A stretch of DNA of 64,000 nt from Liolophura sinensis (GCF_032854445.1 NW_027017965.1:1-64000), one strand, 5' to 3'. Numbered from the stretch's first letter, positions 41,856 to 54,110 are shown. Numbers and translations: made by a program. Notes: generated by a model from the letters alone, not told the origin.

Positions 41856-44800
41856 GTGAGGGAAAAAACTTCGATGAGAAAGTTGAAGAAAATCAAACTC
41901 TCCAAGAGTTCCAGACCTGAACCTACATGTTATGCTGATAAAAGTGAACTAACTGTAGTTGATAAAGAAGGTAAGCTTATTAAAGTATTTATGATTTTCA
42001 ACTTCAGATTACATTTATGTTACTTAACATTCATAAACAGCTTAGTACATTTGTAATGACGTTTTGTTTCAGACTTCATTCAAGATGTACATGTGCAAGT
42101 ATCTCAATCACATGCTGTGGGTAAGAAAGGCTCCTCTGTATTCAAGAAGGTCAAAGGTACATGTAATAAACAGTTTTCTTTCAAGGCGACATGTTCAGTC
42201 TTATTTAAAACGGTTTAATTCCCATTAATGTAGAGATATCCTGGCAGATATGGAGGGTAGATTCAGAGTTATGGGTTTACATCAGCATTGATTCAGCTGT
42301 AGTGAGTAACTAAAATGATCACTGAACAAAAAATATATCATAATTCAGTAATATTCTTTCAAAGTTATCTAATCCAGTGTTTGGACCTATACTTCTGCAA
42401 CAGTAATTTGTATACGTGTATGTATATTCCATTAGTTTTGTCAGTGGTTGTGCGCAAAGCTTGGTGTCTGATACCTTTTACTAGCTAGGTTGGTGTTAGT
42501 TCAAATCCAGCTTGTGCGAGTTGCGATACCTCAGGAGACAGAACTCATACAATATGTTCAAGTCAAGTCTGGTTCTACAGTACCAGCCATAAACGTAATG
42601 TTTCTGTTGGTTTCAAAACTGGGTAAGGAAGTTGCCACAAATAAATTGATCTGACAGAAATCACCCCTTATAAAAGATCTGTACTGTTGTACATTGTGAT
42701 GATTGATGTTTCGCATGTTTTTATCCTATTTATAGCAGTGAATGTAGCAATGATATGTAAAGAAATGACTGTGACAGCTAGACTATTTTGCATTTTTGAT
42801 TCACCTATCCATTTACTGTTAATATTTATGGTAATATAAATAGTGGATACGTTCAATGTATACCAGTATTCCAGTATTCGTCTTGTGTTGTGGACGTACA
42901 TTACTTTTACTCTGATGGGATGAACATTTCAGTTGTTACAGGTACCATAAAACTGATCAATTACCCAAAGGACTCTGCAGAAAGTAATAAAGCCTTGCAA
43001 CTTCTCATTTCCTCAGGGGATAATTCATCTGGTACGTCTTTAAGAGCTGTGTTTTTACAGATGAAGTACATGTATATTATAATTCGTTGCAATTTCATGT
43101 ACATTTTATAAAGCTATATTATTGAGAAAATCATTCAGATGTAGAGGGTACATTCAGAGGTATCTGTTGAGAGATCAGCAGATATGAAATGGTAAACTGG
43201 AATCTATCTTGTAAATTATTGTATGTTGATACCCACAATGGATGGATGTAACGAAAAACTAGATATTATACCCCCAAAAATATTAACAATTAATAAACAC
43301 AATATTTTTAGAAATTCTACATGGGATAGATGCAACCGGATGGACTGTGAATGATTGGTTTTTCAAGGATACACCTATCAGACGGGAGGACTATGAAAAT
43401 GTGTTAGGAAAGAGTTCTCCAATGTGGCCTCTGAAGTTCTGCAAGACACGGTATAATTTGTTTTGTTTTTTGTTTTTTTATTGAAACTCGCAGTGTTTTA
43501 TTCATAAAATACATATTTACTTCAAAATATGTATTTCTGTTTTATAGAGATATGTTTTAATGTTTTTAAGTTAAAGCCACAGTTCTCTGAAACTGATATA
43601 AACCTGTTATTGTTGTTCTTGAAAATATAATATTAATAATAAATAATTTAATTAAAAATAAAATTATGAAGATAAACAAAATATAGTCTAAAAGTTATAG
43701 TAGGTTTGAAAGTTTATAGTATCAAAGTTTAATGTAGCAATTCACAAGTGTTTTTCACAGGATGTTTTGGACAGGTCACAAACCTGAAATTCTACTCAGT
43801 GTTGCATTTTTAATACAAATAGTCGTATTTATCATCATATTTTATAGACGCACTCTTGTACATTGTGGTAACTTTATGATTTTTATTGATTTTGTAGATG
43901 GGTGGAAAATGTTACAGTGGTGGAACGCCTACAGACGATATTTCCAGACCTTGCCATGTATGTCCAAGCTTTTGGGGGATGGTAAATGCCCTTACCCAGA
44001 CACTAAGTCATTCAGATCTGTTAAGGAAGCTATTAAAGATCCTCTCATGCCGGCAAAACTTTCATTTGTTTTGTCTCTTTCGAAAGAAGTGACCCCATTC
44101 CTAAGGCGCTACCAGACAGATAAACCAATGTTGCCGTTCGTGGCACCTGATCTGCATTCTCTTCTTAGAAGTTTAATGGAGAGGGTTATCAAAAACGATG
44201 TGCTGACAGCAGCATCCACAATAGTTATACCAGTGAACATTGATGTTACTGACAGGAGCAATCACTGTGCCTCTAAAAATATACAAATAGGGTTTAGAAC
44301 TGGAAAGTTGGTGGAACACCTTGTAACAAAGAAAATTATCAGTGACAAAATAGTGTTGGAATTCAGAATGGAATGTAAACAGAGTTTGTTGAAAGTTATT
44401 AACATACTACAGGAAAAGTCTCCTGTAAACCACTCTCTTGTTCGTAATTGTACTTTCCTGGATCTGAAATACATGACCTCAAATGATACATATACCAGTA
44501 ACCTAAATAAATTGAAACATGCCTTGAGAATTGTGGTTTAGGCTAGAGTACTTGATGAGGATCTATGTGATGACATCATACATGAATACCAACGATTCAT
44601 TACGGATGTTGTTCCAAGCAGAATGCGGGACTTTCATGGGTTTGACTATGATACTTCCAGAGTAGATGTGCTGCTATTTGACACCATGGCAAACAAGACT
44701 GCATACAGTCATTTGTGGAAATTTGTTGCCTCTCTACTTCTGCTGTCTCACGGACAAGCGTCTGGAGCGAGGCTTTTCAATAAATCGACGGATTGAAGTT

Positions 44801-45136
44801 GAAAATCTTAGAGAACAATCTTACATGGGACAGAGGATAATCTGGGACCATTTGCAGGCAATTGGCGGTATTGATAACGTATCAATAACAAAGGAGCTGC
44901 TGTTGTCTGTTGGTGGGGCGAGGCAGAGATATTGTGAGTACCTAGAAGAGCAGAAGAAAACAAAAAAAGCTGAAAAGTTGACCGAGAAACGGAAACTGTT
45001 GATTGATGATATAGAGGAGATCAAATTGAAAAAGAAAAGACTGGAGATAGACGCAGCAGCCCTGGAAAAGTCTGCTGATGAGTTTGCAAAAAAAGCGGAG
45101 ACATCTCGTAATTTGACATTTATAGCCAAGTGTTAA
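41856..45136 (+). pseudogene. hAT-like transposase-derived gene, five phased exons, last exon disrupted
   Basis: Exons 41856-41970, 42073-42120 (or to 42156), 42942-43031, 43312-43450 and 43898-45136 all have AG/GT borders and compatible phases. The first three encode a short hydrophilic linker. Exon 4 encodes ILHGIDATGWTVNDWFFKDT and PLKFCKTR; exon 5 continues with WVENVTVVERLQ, then KDPLMPAKLSFVLSL, LRRYQTDKPMLPFV, ISDKIVLEFRMEC and the C-terminal LLLLSHGQAS...FSINRRIEVENL block, ending in a coiled coil. The C-terminal block resembles the hAT dimerisation region (recognition). Exon 5 has a frame change near 43975, a TAG at 44539-44541 and another frame change near 44763, so it no longer makes the whole protein. 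Confidence 0.6.
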
Positions 45137-45439
45137 CAGCCTTCGCCAGTCTGCCAAAAAGAAGAGATAGGAGGTGAAGGTGTCTGAGAAAGAATTGCAA
45201 GAGAAACTAGATCAAATTAAGAACAGTTAACGAATGACTGAGTGAAATATACTGGTATACTAAGTGTTCTAAAGAAGGAAAAGTGCTTAATTTTATATTA
45301 AAATTTATGTTATTTTAACAGGGATAGCTAGTTACTTCCCTGGTTTCACTTTAGTCAGACAATTTTCAAGATCCTCATGCTCGGAGCTCCATCATTGTTG
45401 GTGGTACACAGAAATCTGCTCACACACTGATTTTGTCAG

Positions 45440-45560
45440 TGGAAATCACTCTTCCATGTATGATGATCAGTGGTTCTCTAGAGGCACTCTGGCTTCCTCT
45501 ACCAGGAAAACTTGCATGCTCTACCAATAGTCTATAGTATGGCGATTAATGCCAACCAAT
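45440..45560 (+). repeat. SINE-like fragment
   Basis: GGCACTCTGGCTTCCTCTAC and an ATGGCGATTAATGCCAACCA-type tail ending in AATAAATCAATCC. A related fragment is at 49020-49140. Confidence 0.4.
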
Positions 45561-45756
45561 AAATCAATCCATCAAACATTGGCTGAAGAAATGCCAATTG
45601 TGACGTCTTCCCCTCCTTCATAAACAACATTCTTTGTGTAAGATTTTGGGTCACAAGGATTTGTGTACATTCATATTATTTGCTACTTAATTAGGAAAGC
45701 TGATCCGTATTGTGTCTATCAAGTTCATATTTTAAACACTAATGGACGGCGTCAAA

Positions 45757-46060
45757 ACCCGCCTTGGTGGCCTGGTGTTTAGAGCCTTGCCAGAGGCTGG
45801 GGAGATCCAGTGTCAAACGACCTTCCTCGCTTGACACTCGGCATGAGAGGAATAGAGCAGGGAAAACACAGGTGACAGCTGGTCGGCTCGGTGACCACTT
45901 AATTAGTGACTGGCTGGGCTGTCATTCGGTGTCTTTGGCATGATGCTTCAGTGGAGGCAGCACTTTAGGAACATGGTCCTTCCCTTGCCACAAGGAGATA
46001 GTATACCGCTGTCATATGACCTAAATAATGTTAAGCACAGTGTTAATCACGAAGCAAGCA
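45757..46060 (+). repeat. tRNA-derived SINE, third family
   Basis: Head with CTTGGTGGCCTGGTGTTTAG resembling a Pol III A box, body with GACACTCGGCATGAGAGGAA and ATGCTTCAGTGGAGGCAGCA, tail with TGTTAAGCACAGTGTTAATC. Only one copy is clear in this window, so boundaries are approximate. Confidence 0.45.
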
Positions 46061-46445
46061 AACAAACAAAAGCATGAAAGTACCTGGAATTTCATAAAAT
46101 CTACCTGGAAAAGTCATGAAATTTCACCAGCTTATGAGTGTACGAACCCTGAGCATGGTTTTTGATATGATTTCAATAGCTCTCAGGTGGGTCTTAATTG
46201 TAAAACTTAAATAATCAAATATGTTTTACCTCTTACCTTTTACTCCCTTATGAATGTACATGTTGAGAACCTGATTTTAGTCAGCTTTTCATTTTTATGT
46301 TGAGCTGCCTAATTACAGTTTTCCTGTTAATTTTTCTGTTTTGACATACTTGTTATCATCCTGACATAAATTAATCACAAGAAGCTCCTGCGAAATTTTC
46401 ATGTTTATGTAATACATAAGTCAGCTATCCTTTCCATGCTTTCAG

Positions 46446-48709
46446 TTAGATGCCCAGAATGCTTATCTATGTCCACAGTTGCAGAAGCATTCACAGAGTC
46501 TTCCTATTCAACAGGTAATTTACTATGCCTTAGTAAAGCCGTTATGTACACACTAATTTTAACATTTGATAAATACCCATTGGGTTATGTCTAGATCACT
46601 TCCTGCTAGGCCTTCGAAAAAAGGCTTCCTCTTCGGCCGTACGTGGGAAGGTCTTGCCCCAATCATGTAAGTGAAATATTCTTGAGTACGGCGTAAAACT
46701 CCAGTCAAATAAATAAATAAATAAATAAACAAGGCACATTGTTCCTTGAGCTAACTATCCCATGTTTTGTATCATGAAGCATTGCCAGTGCAAATCATGG
46801 AACAACATTTATTGAGGGAAGTTTACTTTGCAAGGTTTGGATGAAAGAGAAAGTGTAGCATTTTCTTTGCTATAATTTACTTTATCTTTTGTAAAAATCT
46901 TACTCTTAAGACTATACAACCATAAGGAATGAAACTTAAAAAATAATTTCTAGGTCAGGCTGGAAGTTCAGAAGTTTGCCATGTTTTCATTGCCCGTGTT
47001 TATTCTGTTTTTACAAAAGAGAATTTCATGTATTAACATACAGACAAGGGTTGAAAGGGTAGTGGATATATACCTGTCTAAGAAATGCAACTTAAACAAA
47101 TTTTTTGCAGGTACTGTCTGTTGAGGAGGCACTGTTGAACTACTTTTCCGTTGAGATAGTGCAGTATACTTGCTCAAGGCAGTGATTAACAGTATGATGC
47201 ATCATATATGTTACATATTTATACAGTTTTGGCTGATGAATAGCACGCAGAGTGCAGTAAATATAAAAGGTATGAGACAAAGTTACTCAGTTGTCAGGTG
47301 GTGAAAGTGCACCCGGTGATTTAGTTAATCCACTACATGTTTCTAAAATTTGTGGCATAGATACATATATGTGCTGCACCTATTGTCCAAGAACGCAGTG
47401 CAAAATCCTCTATCAACTGTAACAAAATGAATTGTTCATTTTTATTTTCAGTTGTATGAAAACTGTGAATGGTGAGAAGAAAACATCTCTGCAGAATTTT
47501 GTACTGCGCCTTAAGAGATAAAATCATTCCCCACATCATCTTTGTTAGTGTCATTTTTTGTGCAGTCTTAATTAATCTAGGCCATAAAGTTTTATGTATT
47601 TTAATAGTCATCTTGTAAGTGACAATGCATATGAGCTCATTAGCCTAATTATAACCCTTTTCGTTCTTCTGCAAGTTAAACTTAAAGTCTATAATATAGG
47701 TTGTCCACACAAAGTTGTTGGAGTTGTGAAATTTAATTGCTGCCTTCTTGGTGAAATAACAGGTTTACAGATATAATATATTTACTGAGGAAGAATTCAC
47801 GCCAGCTGGAATTTCCAGAGATCTTCACACTCCCAAAATATGAAATGGAGACTGAGAAAGTAAGATGTGTGTGTGTTTTATTTTTTTTTTTTTTTTTTTT
47901 TATTTGTTTATTTGATTGGTGTTTTACGCCATGCTCAAGAATATTTGACTTATATGACAGCGGTCAGCATTATGGTGGATGGAGAAAGCGGGCAGAGCCC
48001 GTTGGGAAACCCCTGACAATCCACAGGCTGCTGAAAGACCCAAGTATAGTTTGTGTTGTATGAAAGTCCACTTAAATTCTTCTAACTTTTGGAACAGACG
48101 TTACATTTCTTTCACTGCTTTTTGGAAAAGTAAAGATATGAGTATGTTATGCATTAGATGGTGTCACCATGTGAGAAAAAAAGAAACTAAATATTTTTGC
48201 TACAATTATATGTATATTGGCTGAAAAAGGTAGATCAGGTGTCCCAAAAATGAGAAGAAATAGGGCGTGTAACATTAAATAGATAGGTTTAGACCTGCTG
48301 TGCATTTAAAACCTTACATTTATTCTGTTTGTGGATCCCACAGTCCATTTTCAGTTTACTCATAAGCTTTTTCAGCATTCATGTCATGAAAATGAATAAA
48401 TACAGATTAATGAAGAAAATTCACATAAAGCAAGATGTTGGGATAGAAATACATTACTGCCATCAGTGGCATTCATAGCGTGGGGATCGAAAAAAGAAAA
48501 ATAATGTGAACCATGGTATTAAGAAGATTTTCAGTATTTTTCTTTTTTACACTGAATTGTATATATTTCATCTTTCTTTCCAGGTTGTTCAGGAGGACAA
48601 AGCTCAGTTACTGAGTGTAATTTTTCATAGGGGCACATCCTTATTGAAGGGCCATTACTGTGCCTGTGTACTCAGCAGAAGACAGTGGTTCATTGTTGAT
48701 AATATGAAG
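46446..48709 (+). CDS. Ubiquitin-specific-protease-like gene, three phased exons
   Basis: Exons 46446-46514, 47771-47859 and 48584-48709 have AG/GT borders and fit together in phase without a stop. Exon 1 encodes RCPECLSMSTVAEAF, like a USP zinc-finger half. Exon 2 encodes RQLEFPEIFTLPKYEMETEK, the strand before the catalytic end of the domain. Exon 3 encodes QLLSVIFHRGTSLLKGHYCA and WFIVDNMK, matching the His box (GHY) and the following D/N of C19 peptidases. These enzymes remove ubiquitin from proteins. The Cys box and earlier exons are not found here, so the gene may begin outside this stretch or be a fragment captured by a transposon. Nothing in these exons is broken. Confidence 0.5.
46599..46731 (+). 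repeat. SINE, 3' part
   Basis: GGCTTCCTCTTCGGCCGTAC, GGGAAGGTCT and GAATATTCTTGAGTACGGCG-like tail followed by AAATAAATAAATAAATAAAC. Same family as 52281-52556; it lies in the first intron of the USP-like gene. Confidence 0.65.
47883..48041 (-). repeat. SINE, 3' part, minus strand
   Basis: T-run then TTGATTGGTGTTTTACGCCA, AAGAATATTTGACTTATATG and GGGCAGAGCCCG. Same family as 52281-52556; it lies in the second intron of the USP-like gene. Confidence 0.7.
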
Positions 48710-49841
48710 GTAACTGTGGAAAACTGTCACCACAGTTTATAATTACGTAACAGTATTGAAAATACACATTCATTTGCATTGATTCCTTCAAGTCTTAATT
48801 GGGGTGGGTCATGGCTGCATTGTTAAGAGGCATGTCTTCAAAGTGTCTGGACACATGGGTCCTTGGTGCCAAGCCAATGATGGCGTTTTGATATTAGCTG
48901 TCCTACTTTTACTGGAAATCACTAGTCTTTCACCTCTGTGATGCACACTTTGATTGTGCTTAACGTATAAAACAAGATTGAAGTATGTCACATATAAAAG
49001 AGATGCCAGTAACTTGCCAGAAGTCAGTGATTCTCTCTGGGCACTCCGGCTTCCTCCATTTGTAAGGCATACATGGCATCATATAAGTGAAAGATTTTTA
49101 AGTATAGCCATATCACCAAACAATCGATGAATTAATCTGTCTTATTGAATTAATTGTGGCCCTAATATTTTAGATATAAGGAAAACAAGAGTTCTAGAAT
49201 GTCCAGCTCTACCAAGATCATGATGTTCTGTAGGACGTTGCTTTATGGGGCTTTACTGATGAAAGTTTGAAATTCTGGGCGAGAGGACACAAGTTGTGAG
49301 GTAGTGATGAGGCTGCGAGTGACGTCCCCTTGGCGTTGCTAGGCACGCCTCCCAGCTGCCGGCATGGAAAGGTCCAGGTTTTGATGGTCAAGCTATGTCA
49401 AGATTTTTATGGCTTGTTTCTCACAGGCTGAGCCAGGTATGCACCAAAGCTTATTGGCCACGGAATGTTTGGGACTGAGCTACAGCGCTAGAATTTAACA
49501 TTGTCGCTTATGGAAAATTAATGGGGGTCTGGGGCCTGTACTGACAAAGTCACCAAAATATGTAAGGTGTCACTACGCGCTCAGATTTTGCACCAGTCTG
49601 ATAATTTTTGGTGGGTATGTCTGGGATGTGTTTTGCATTGATTGAGCCATTTTATAGCTTCTTGGGGCTATTTATTTTCTGGAAATATCCATTTTAATGA
49701 AAAATTAGTAAAATGCTGTTCATTGTAGGGTGACATGTGTATAGGCATTCTGAAATGAACAACATGCAGTGTTCTAGTATTCCTACTCTTGAAAACGGAA
49801 ACATCCAGAGCAGAAATTGCTGCAAAAATTGAAAATTTCAG
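48710..49841. other. Intergenic or intronic stretch
   Basis: No supported gene. Contains a SINE-like piece at 49020-49140 and otherwise unclassified sequence. Confidence 0.4.
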
Positions 49842-50189
49842 TTTAGTGAAAACGGAGCCTGTCGACTGTGGACTGGACTATTGACAAGGGATGGCCGATT
49901 TGGCCTTGCCTCCTACAATGACCCCATCACACATCTGTGGAAGAAAAAACACCTTAGTAGACCTGTTTATATGGGCAGGCAGGGAGTGTTATATTTAGCT
50001 CCCAAGCTTGATTGCTCACATGTGTGCCACAACACACACTGTGTAAATGTGGATCACATAAGCTTGGAACCACATGGTATTAACAATAACAGGCAGCGCT
50101 GCTGCAGCCTAGGGCGCTGTCTCGGCGGTGGGCAGTATGCAAGGTGCATGCTGCATTTAAGACTGCACAGGTTGGTTTCCCCTCATTAA
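49842..50189 (+). CDS. His-Me finger endonuclease-type domain (zinc-binding loop of homing endonucleases)
   Basis: Open from a TTTCAG acceptor-like site at 49836-49841 to the stop at 50189; upstream in frame there is a TGA, so the domain is probably an exon or a short gene whose start is not clear. It shows ENGACRLWTGLLTRDGRFGL at the start, then CSHVCHNTHCVNVDHISLEP (~residues 62-81) with the Cys/His ligands and the catalytic His region. INNNRQRC and further Cys follow. This layout is that of the zinc-binding loop region of homing endonucleases (Pfam PF05551). It is convergent with the minus-strand transposase-like gene at 50302-50950 and may belong to the same mobile element. Confidence 0.6.
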   Translation, partial: FSENGACRLWTGLLTRDGRFGLASYNDPITHLWKKKHLSRPVYMGRQGVLYLAPKLDCSHVCHNTHCVNVDHISLEPHGINNNRQRCCSLGRCLGGGQYARCMLHLRLHRLVSPH

Positions 50190-50301
50190 AAATAATAAAC
50201 AAACAGATGTGTCAGGTTTTGCTCAATTTCTGTATTTATTTATTTATTAATTTCTTTCATAAGCGACAACAGCAGTGACAAATTATATACAAACCTGGCA
50301 A

Positions 50302-51380
50302 TTACAAATATCTAGTGTATGTGTGATCTGTTGGGGTGTTGTCCAGTTGTCCCTTGGCATAGTCAGTTTTCTCTTCTGGATTTGAAAGCCTGTACTGAAT
50401 GTGCTCTTGGAGTTTTCTGGCTGTGTTGTGGAGTGATCTCCCCTTAACTGTCTGTTGCTTCATATAAACCTTGTGGTACTGGTTCACCCTTTCAATCTGT
50501 TGTACAGTTTTCTCGCTCCCAGGTGAAATACTGGCGCCAACAGCTCGGAGTTTGGCAGCAGTGGACTTGTGGACGCCGCCCTTCCCTCCATATTTCTGCT
50601 GTAGTTTACATTCTTGGGCAAGCAGACACTGAGTGACCTGTTGACAGCTTCGCACTTTTGAGTGCTGGTGTTCATCTGGAGGCTGGCGACGGCTGTCTCT
50701 CCCACCAGCTGCTGGTTTCTCCTCTAGAGCAAACCACACTGTTCCTGCAGCACTTGGAACAGTCCCCACCGTAACACCGGACCGTTGCATCCACAACACT
50801 GGGTAGGTAAGTTTTTATTTTCCTCATGTCACCGCCGTGCTCAGCAGTAAGTTGAGAAAATATCAAGCTACACCGGGCCTTAACATCCTGGCTCAACACC
50901 TTCTGCGCTTTCTTCCTTGCTTCCCTCGTTCGGCACTGTCCCTCGAACATGACATCGCTGAACTTGTTACCTGGAAGCCTGGTTACATTTCTTGAACTGG
51001 GATCTACCTAGGTGAGTGGGGTCTGCTACTGTCTTCCACTATCTTGGCTGACCTGGAGTCGCCGTCCGTGGTTACGTGCTTGGCTAAAACACCTTGTCTC
51101 GCCAATCTCGTTCCCCATATTATACTCTGACCAGAAGGCATGTGGGTTTGTGTTCGCCATGCACTCCTCGTGTCCTCCAGGGCACTTTACTTGGAAGACT
51201 TTCCCCCTCAGCCAGGACTTAGTTCAGCATTCTTTCTCAACAATTTATTCTTCAGTGCAGAGACAATTTATTGCTTGTCTGTTGATGTCTCCACAGCCAG
51301 GGAAATGGCCTGTGAAGCATTCTGGCCTGGTTTCTTGGGGCCTGTTATGGTAATGCTGTTGTAGCGAGCATCTGTGATCT
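50302..51380 (-). pseudogene. Unclassified transposase-like gene, decayed, minus strand
   Basis: Pieces in order on the minus strand: HVTTDGDSRSAKIVEDS (about 51030-51090), KFSDVMFEGQCRTREARKKA then QKVLSQDVKARC (50950-50850), a Cys cluster CYGGDCSKCC with SVVC, and a basic C-terminal stretch (VHKSTAAKLRAVGASISPGS, RSLHNTARKLQEHIQYRLSN). Frames differ between pieces (50672-50950 versus 50302-50799), with a shift near 50740 and stops upstream of 51100. The TDGDS motif followed by a Cys cluster resembles Mutator-type transposase-derived genes seen in molluscs (recognition, moderate). A partial inverted copy is at 51640-51930. Confidence 0.45.
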
Positions 51381-51776
51381 ATTGTATGCCTTTACCTCTT
51401 CCACCTTATTTGCCATATCCTCTCTGTTCAGCTTTACGATTGCAGATGCGACATGGTTTGCAGTGCGATGCATGTTCCTACGGGTGGCAGGCGGCACGTC
51501 CATCGCTGCAAATAGGAGTCTGGCTCAGGTGTTCCCCATCGGTGTGTCCTGGAGGCCTTCTTGAAGAGCTCGGTTCACCACCAGTAAGTAACATTTAGAA
51601 AATTATGGATATTATGGAAAATAGTTAAAGGAGGGATATGTGTCATGGCGTAGTACCGGACCAATGATGGGGATTCTAGGTCGGCCAAGGGAGTGGAAGA
51701 CTGCATCCGAATGGTCAGGCCTTTGAGGAAGCTGAACGGCTAGCAGACCCCACTCACCTAGGTAGATCCCAGTTCA
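50992..51776. repeat. Inverted repeat joining two copies of the transposase-like gene
   Basis: 37 bp at 50992-51028 (core GATCTACCTAGGTGAGTGGG) recur perfectly inverted at about 51739-51775. Homology continues, diverged, on both sides of the core: the minus-strand DGDSRSAK and MFEGQ segments on the left have plus-strand counterparts on the right. Confidence 0.7.
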
Positions 51777-51930
51777 ATATATGCATAAACCAGGCAAAGT
51801 TCACTGATGCCATGTTTGGGAGACAAGATCTAAAGAGGGAAACCAAGAAGAAAGCTCAAAAGGTATTGAACTAGGATGTGAAAGCCATGTGTACCTGTCT
51901 ATTTTCTCAACTTGTGTGTGAGGACATAGG
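51640..51930 (+). pseudogene. Inverted second copy of the transposase-like gene, fragment
   Basis: Plus-strand pieces DSRSAKGVEDCIRMVRPLRK (51670-51735) and KFTDAMFGRQDLKRETKKKA then QKVL (51795-51870) match the minus-strand copy. It has a TAG after KLNG and a stop after QKVLN, so it is dead. Confidence 0.5.
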
Positions 51931-52280
51931 AAACCTTAAAAAACCCGGGTGGGGGTTGGGGAATTAAGCTAGTTTTCTTAACTTAATCTGGCTTCCTCTA
52001 AAGTGTTTTCTTTATTTTTGGCTATTTATTATACTAGAAAAGATCACATGTCCAGAGCTTTTCTTATTTACAACTGTTTTACTTCTTCTCTATCTGTACG
52101 CTCATAGTCAGCAGCAATACCTGCCGATATTTTTGTTCACTGTAACAAGCTGAAGTATGGTAAAGTAATGCCACTGATATCATGAGCATACCCTTTCTGA
52201 TCCTTTGTATACACCTCCGTGTGTATGAGGGAGTGTGACCGATGCAAATCAGTTTAACACCATGCAGTCTCTGGCCTGGC

Positions 52281-52556
52281 TTATTTTTGATTGATTTATT
52301 TATTTATTTGATTGGTGTTTTACACCATACTCAAGAATATTTCACTTACACGACGGCGGCCAGCATTATGTTGGAAGGAAACCGGGCAGAGCCCGGGGGG
52401 GAAGCATGACCATCCGCAGGTTGGTGGAAGACTTTCCCACGAACGGCCGGAGAGGAAGCCAGCATGAACTGGACTTGAACTCACAGCGACCACATTGGTG
52501 AGAGGCTCCTGGGTCATTACGCTGCCCTAGCGTGCTAACCAACTGAGCCACAGGCT
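52281..52556 (-). repeat. tRNA-derived SINE, complete
   Basis: Minus-strand copy. Tail TTTATTTATTTATTTGATTG at the left, then TTTTACACCATACTCAAGAA, GGCCAGCATTATGTTGGAAG, GGGCAGAGCCCGG and CATCCGCAGGTTGG. At the right is the tRNA-like head, whose sense strand reads GCCTGTGGCTCAGTTGGTTA (A box) and AGTTCAAGTCCAG (B box). It is the reference copy for most other fragments in the window. Confidence 0.85.
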
Positions 52557-52739
52557 TATTTTTGAGCATACACGTCTGTGTGTGCACAGTACAAATATAA
52601 GTATACTGTACATCATACGGTGTAGACTTACAGGCATGCACCGATCAGGGATGAAGATAATATAATATATGCAAAGACTGTATACATCTATTTGGCGCCT
52701 TCGTTCATCAATGCAGTCGCTGTGAGTTCAAGATCAGCT

Positions 52740-54110
52740 CATGTGGATGGCCACATAGACAAGGAACAGTGATATTCTGGAGAAGTGGATGACGGCAAAG
52801 ACAGGTTATAGTGACATTCTGCAGAAGTGGAGAGCCACACAGACAGGGAGGAATGACATTCTGGAGAAGTGGATGGCCGCACGGACAGAGAGTAGACAGG
52901 TCACACTGACAGAGAGGAGTGATATCTTGGAGAAGTGGATGGCCACACAGACAGGGAGGAGTGACATTCTGGAGAAGTGGATGGCCGCACGGACAGAGAG
53001 TAGACAGGTCACACTGACAGAGAGGAGTGATATCTTGGAGAAGTGGGTGGCCACATAGACAAAGAGTAGTGATATTCTGAAGAAATGGATGCGTCCACAA
53101 ACAGGGAGGAGTGACATTCTGGAGAAGTGGATGGCCACACAAACAGGGAGTAGTGACATTTTGGAGAAGTGGATGGCCACACAGACAGATAATACTGATA
53201 TTCTGTACAAGTGGATGGTCACACAGACAGAGAGTAGTGATATTCTGGAGAAGTGGATGGCCACACAGATAGGTTATAGTGACATTTTGGAGAAGTAGAT
53301 GGCCACATAAACACGTTACAGTGCCATTCTAGAGAGATGGATGGCCACTCAGACACGGAGCAATGGTATTCTGGAGAAGTGGATGGCCACACAGACAGGT
53401 TATAGTGACATTTTGGAGAAGTAGATGGCCACACAGACAGGCTGTGGTGACATTTTGGAGAAGTGGATGGCCACACAGACAGGTTATAGTGACATTTTGG
53501 AGAAGTGGATGGCCACACAGACAGGTTATAGTGACATTTTGTAGAAGTGGATGGCCACACAGACAGGCTGTGGTGACATTTTGGAGAAGTGGATGGCCAC
53601 GCACGCAGGTTATAGTGACATTTTGGAGAAGTGGATGACCACACAGACAGGTTATAGTGACATTTTAGAGAAGTAGATGGCCACACAGACAGGCTGTGGT
53701 GACATTTTGGAGAAGTGGATGGCCACGCAGGCAGGTTATAGTGACATTTTGGAGAAGTGGATGACCACACAGACAGGTTATAGTGATATTTTAGAGAAGT
53801 GGATGGCCACACAGACAGGCTGTGGTGACATTTTGGAGAAGTGGATGGCCATACAGACAGGTAATACTGACATTCTGGAGAAGTAGATGGCCACACAGAC
53901 AGGCTGTGGTGACATTTTGGAGAAGTGGATGGCCACACAGATAGGTTATAGTGACATTTTGGAGAAGTAGATGGCCACATAAACACGTTACAGTGCCATT
54001 CTGGAGAAGTGGATGGCCACACAGATAGGAAGTAGTAATATTCTGGAGAAGTGGAGGGCCACACAAACAGGCTGTGATAAAATTGAATGGCCACACAGAG
54101 AAGTAACGGA
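52740..54110. repeat. 42-bp minisatellite, array 1
   Basis: About 32 units of 42 bp, core GAGAAGTGGATGGCCACACA then GACAGGTTATAGTGACATTT. Because 42 is divisible by three, it stays open in frames of both strands; the plus-strand 14-residue repeat is DILEKWMATQTGYS. The 52860-53045 part has a longer higher-order unit with extra CGCACGGACAGAGAGTAGAC. Long ORFs here are not taken as genes. Confidence 0.95.

Noticed and set aside
52740-54110. CRISPR-like regular repeat array
   Set aside because: Units are contiguous with no unique spacers, there are no cas genes, and the genome is eukaryotic.
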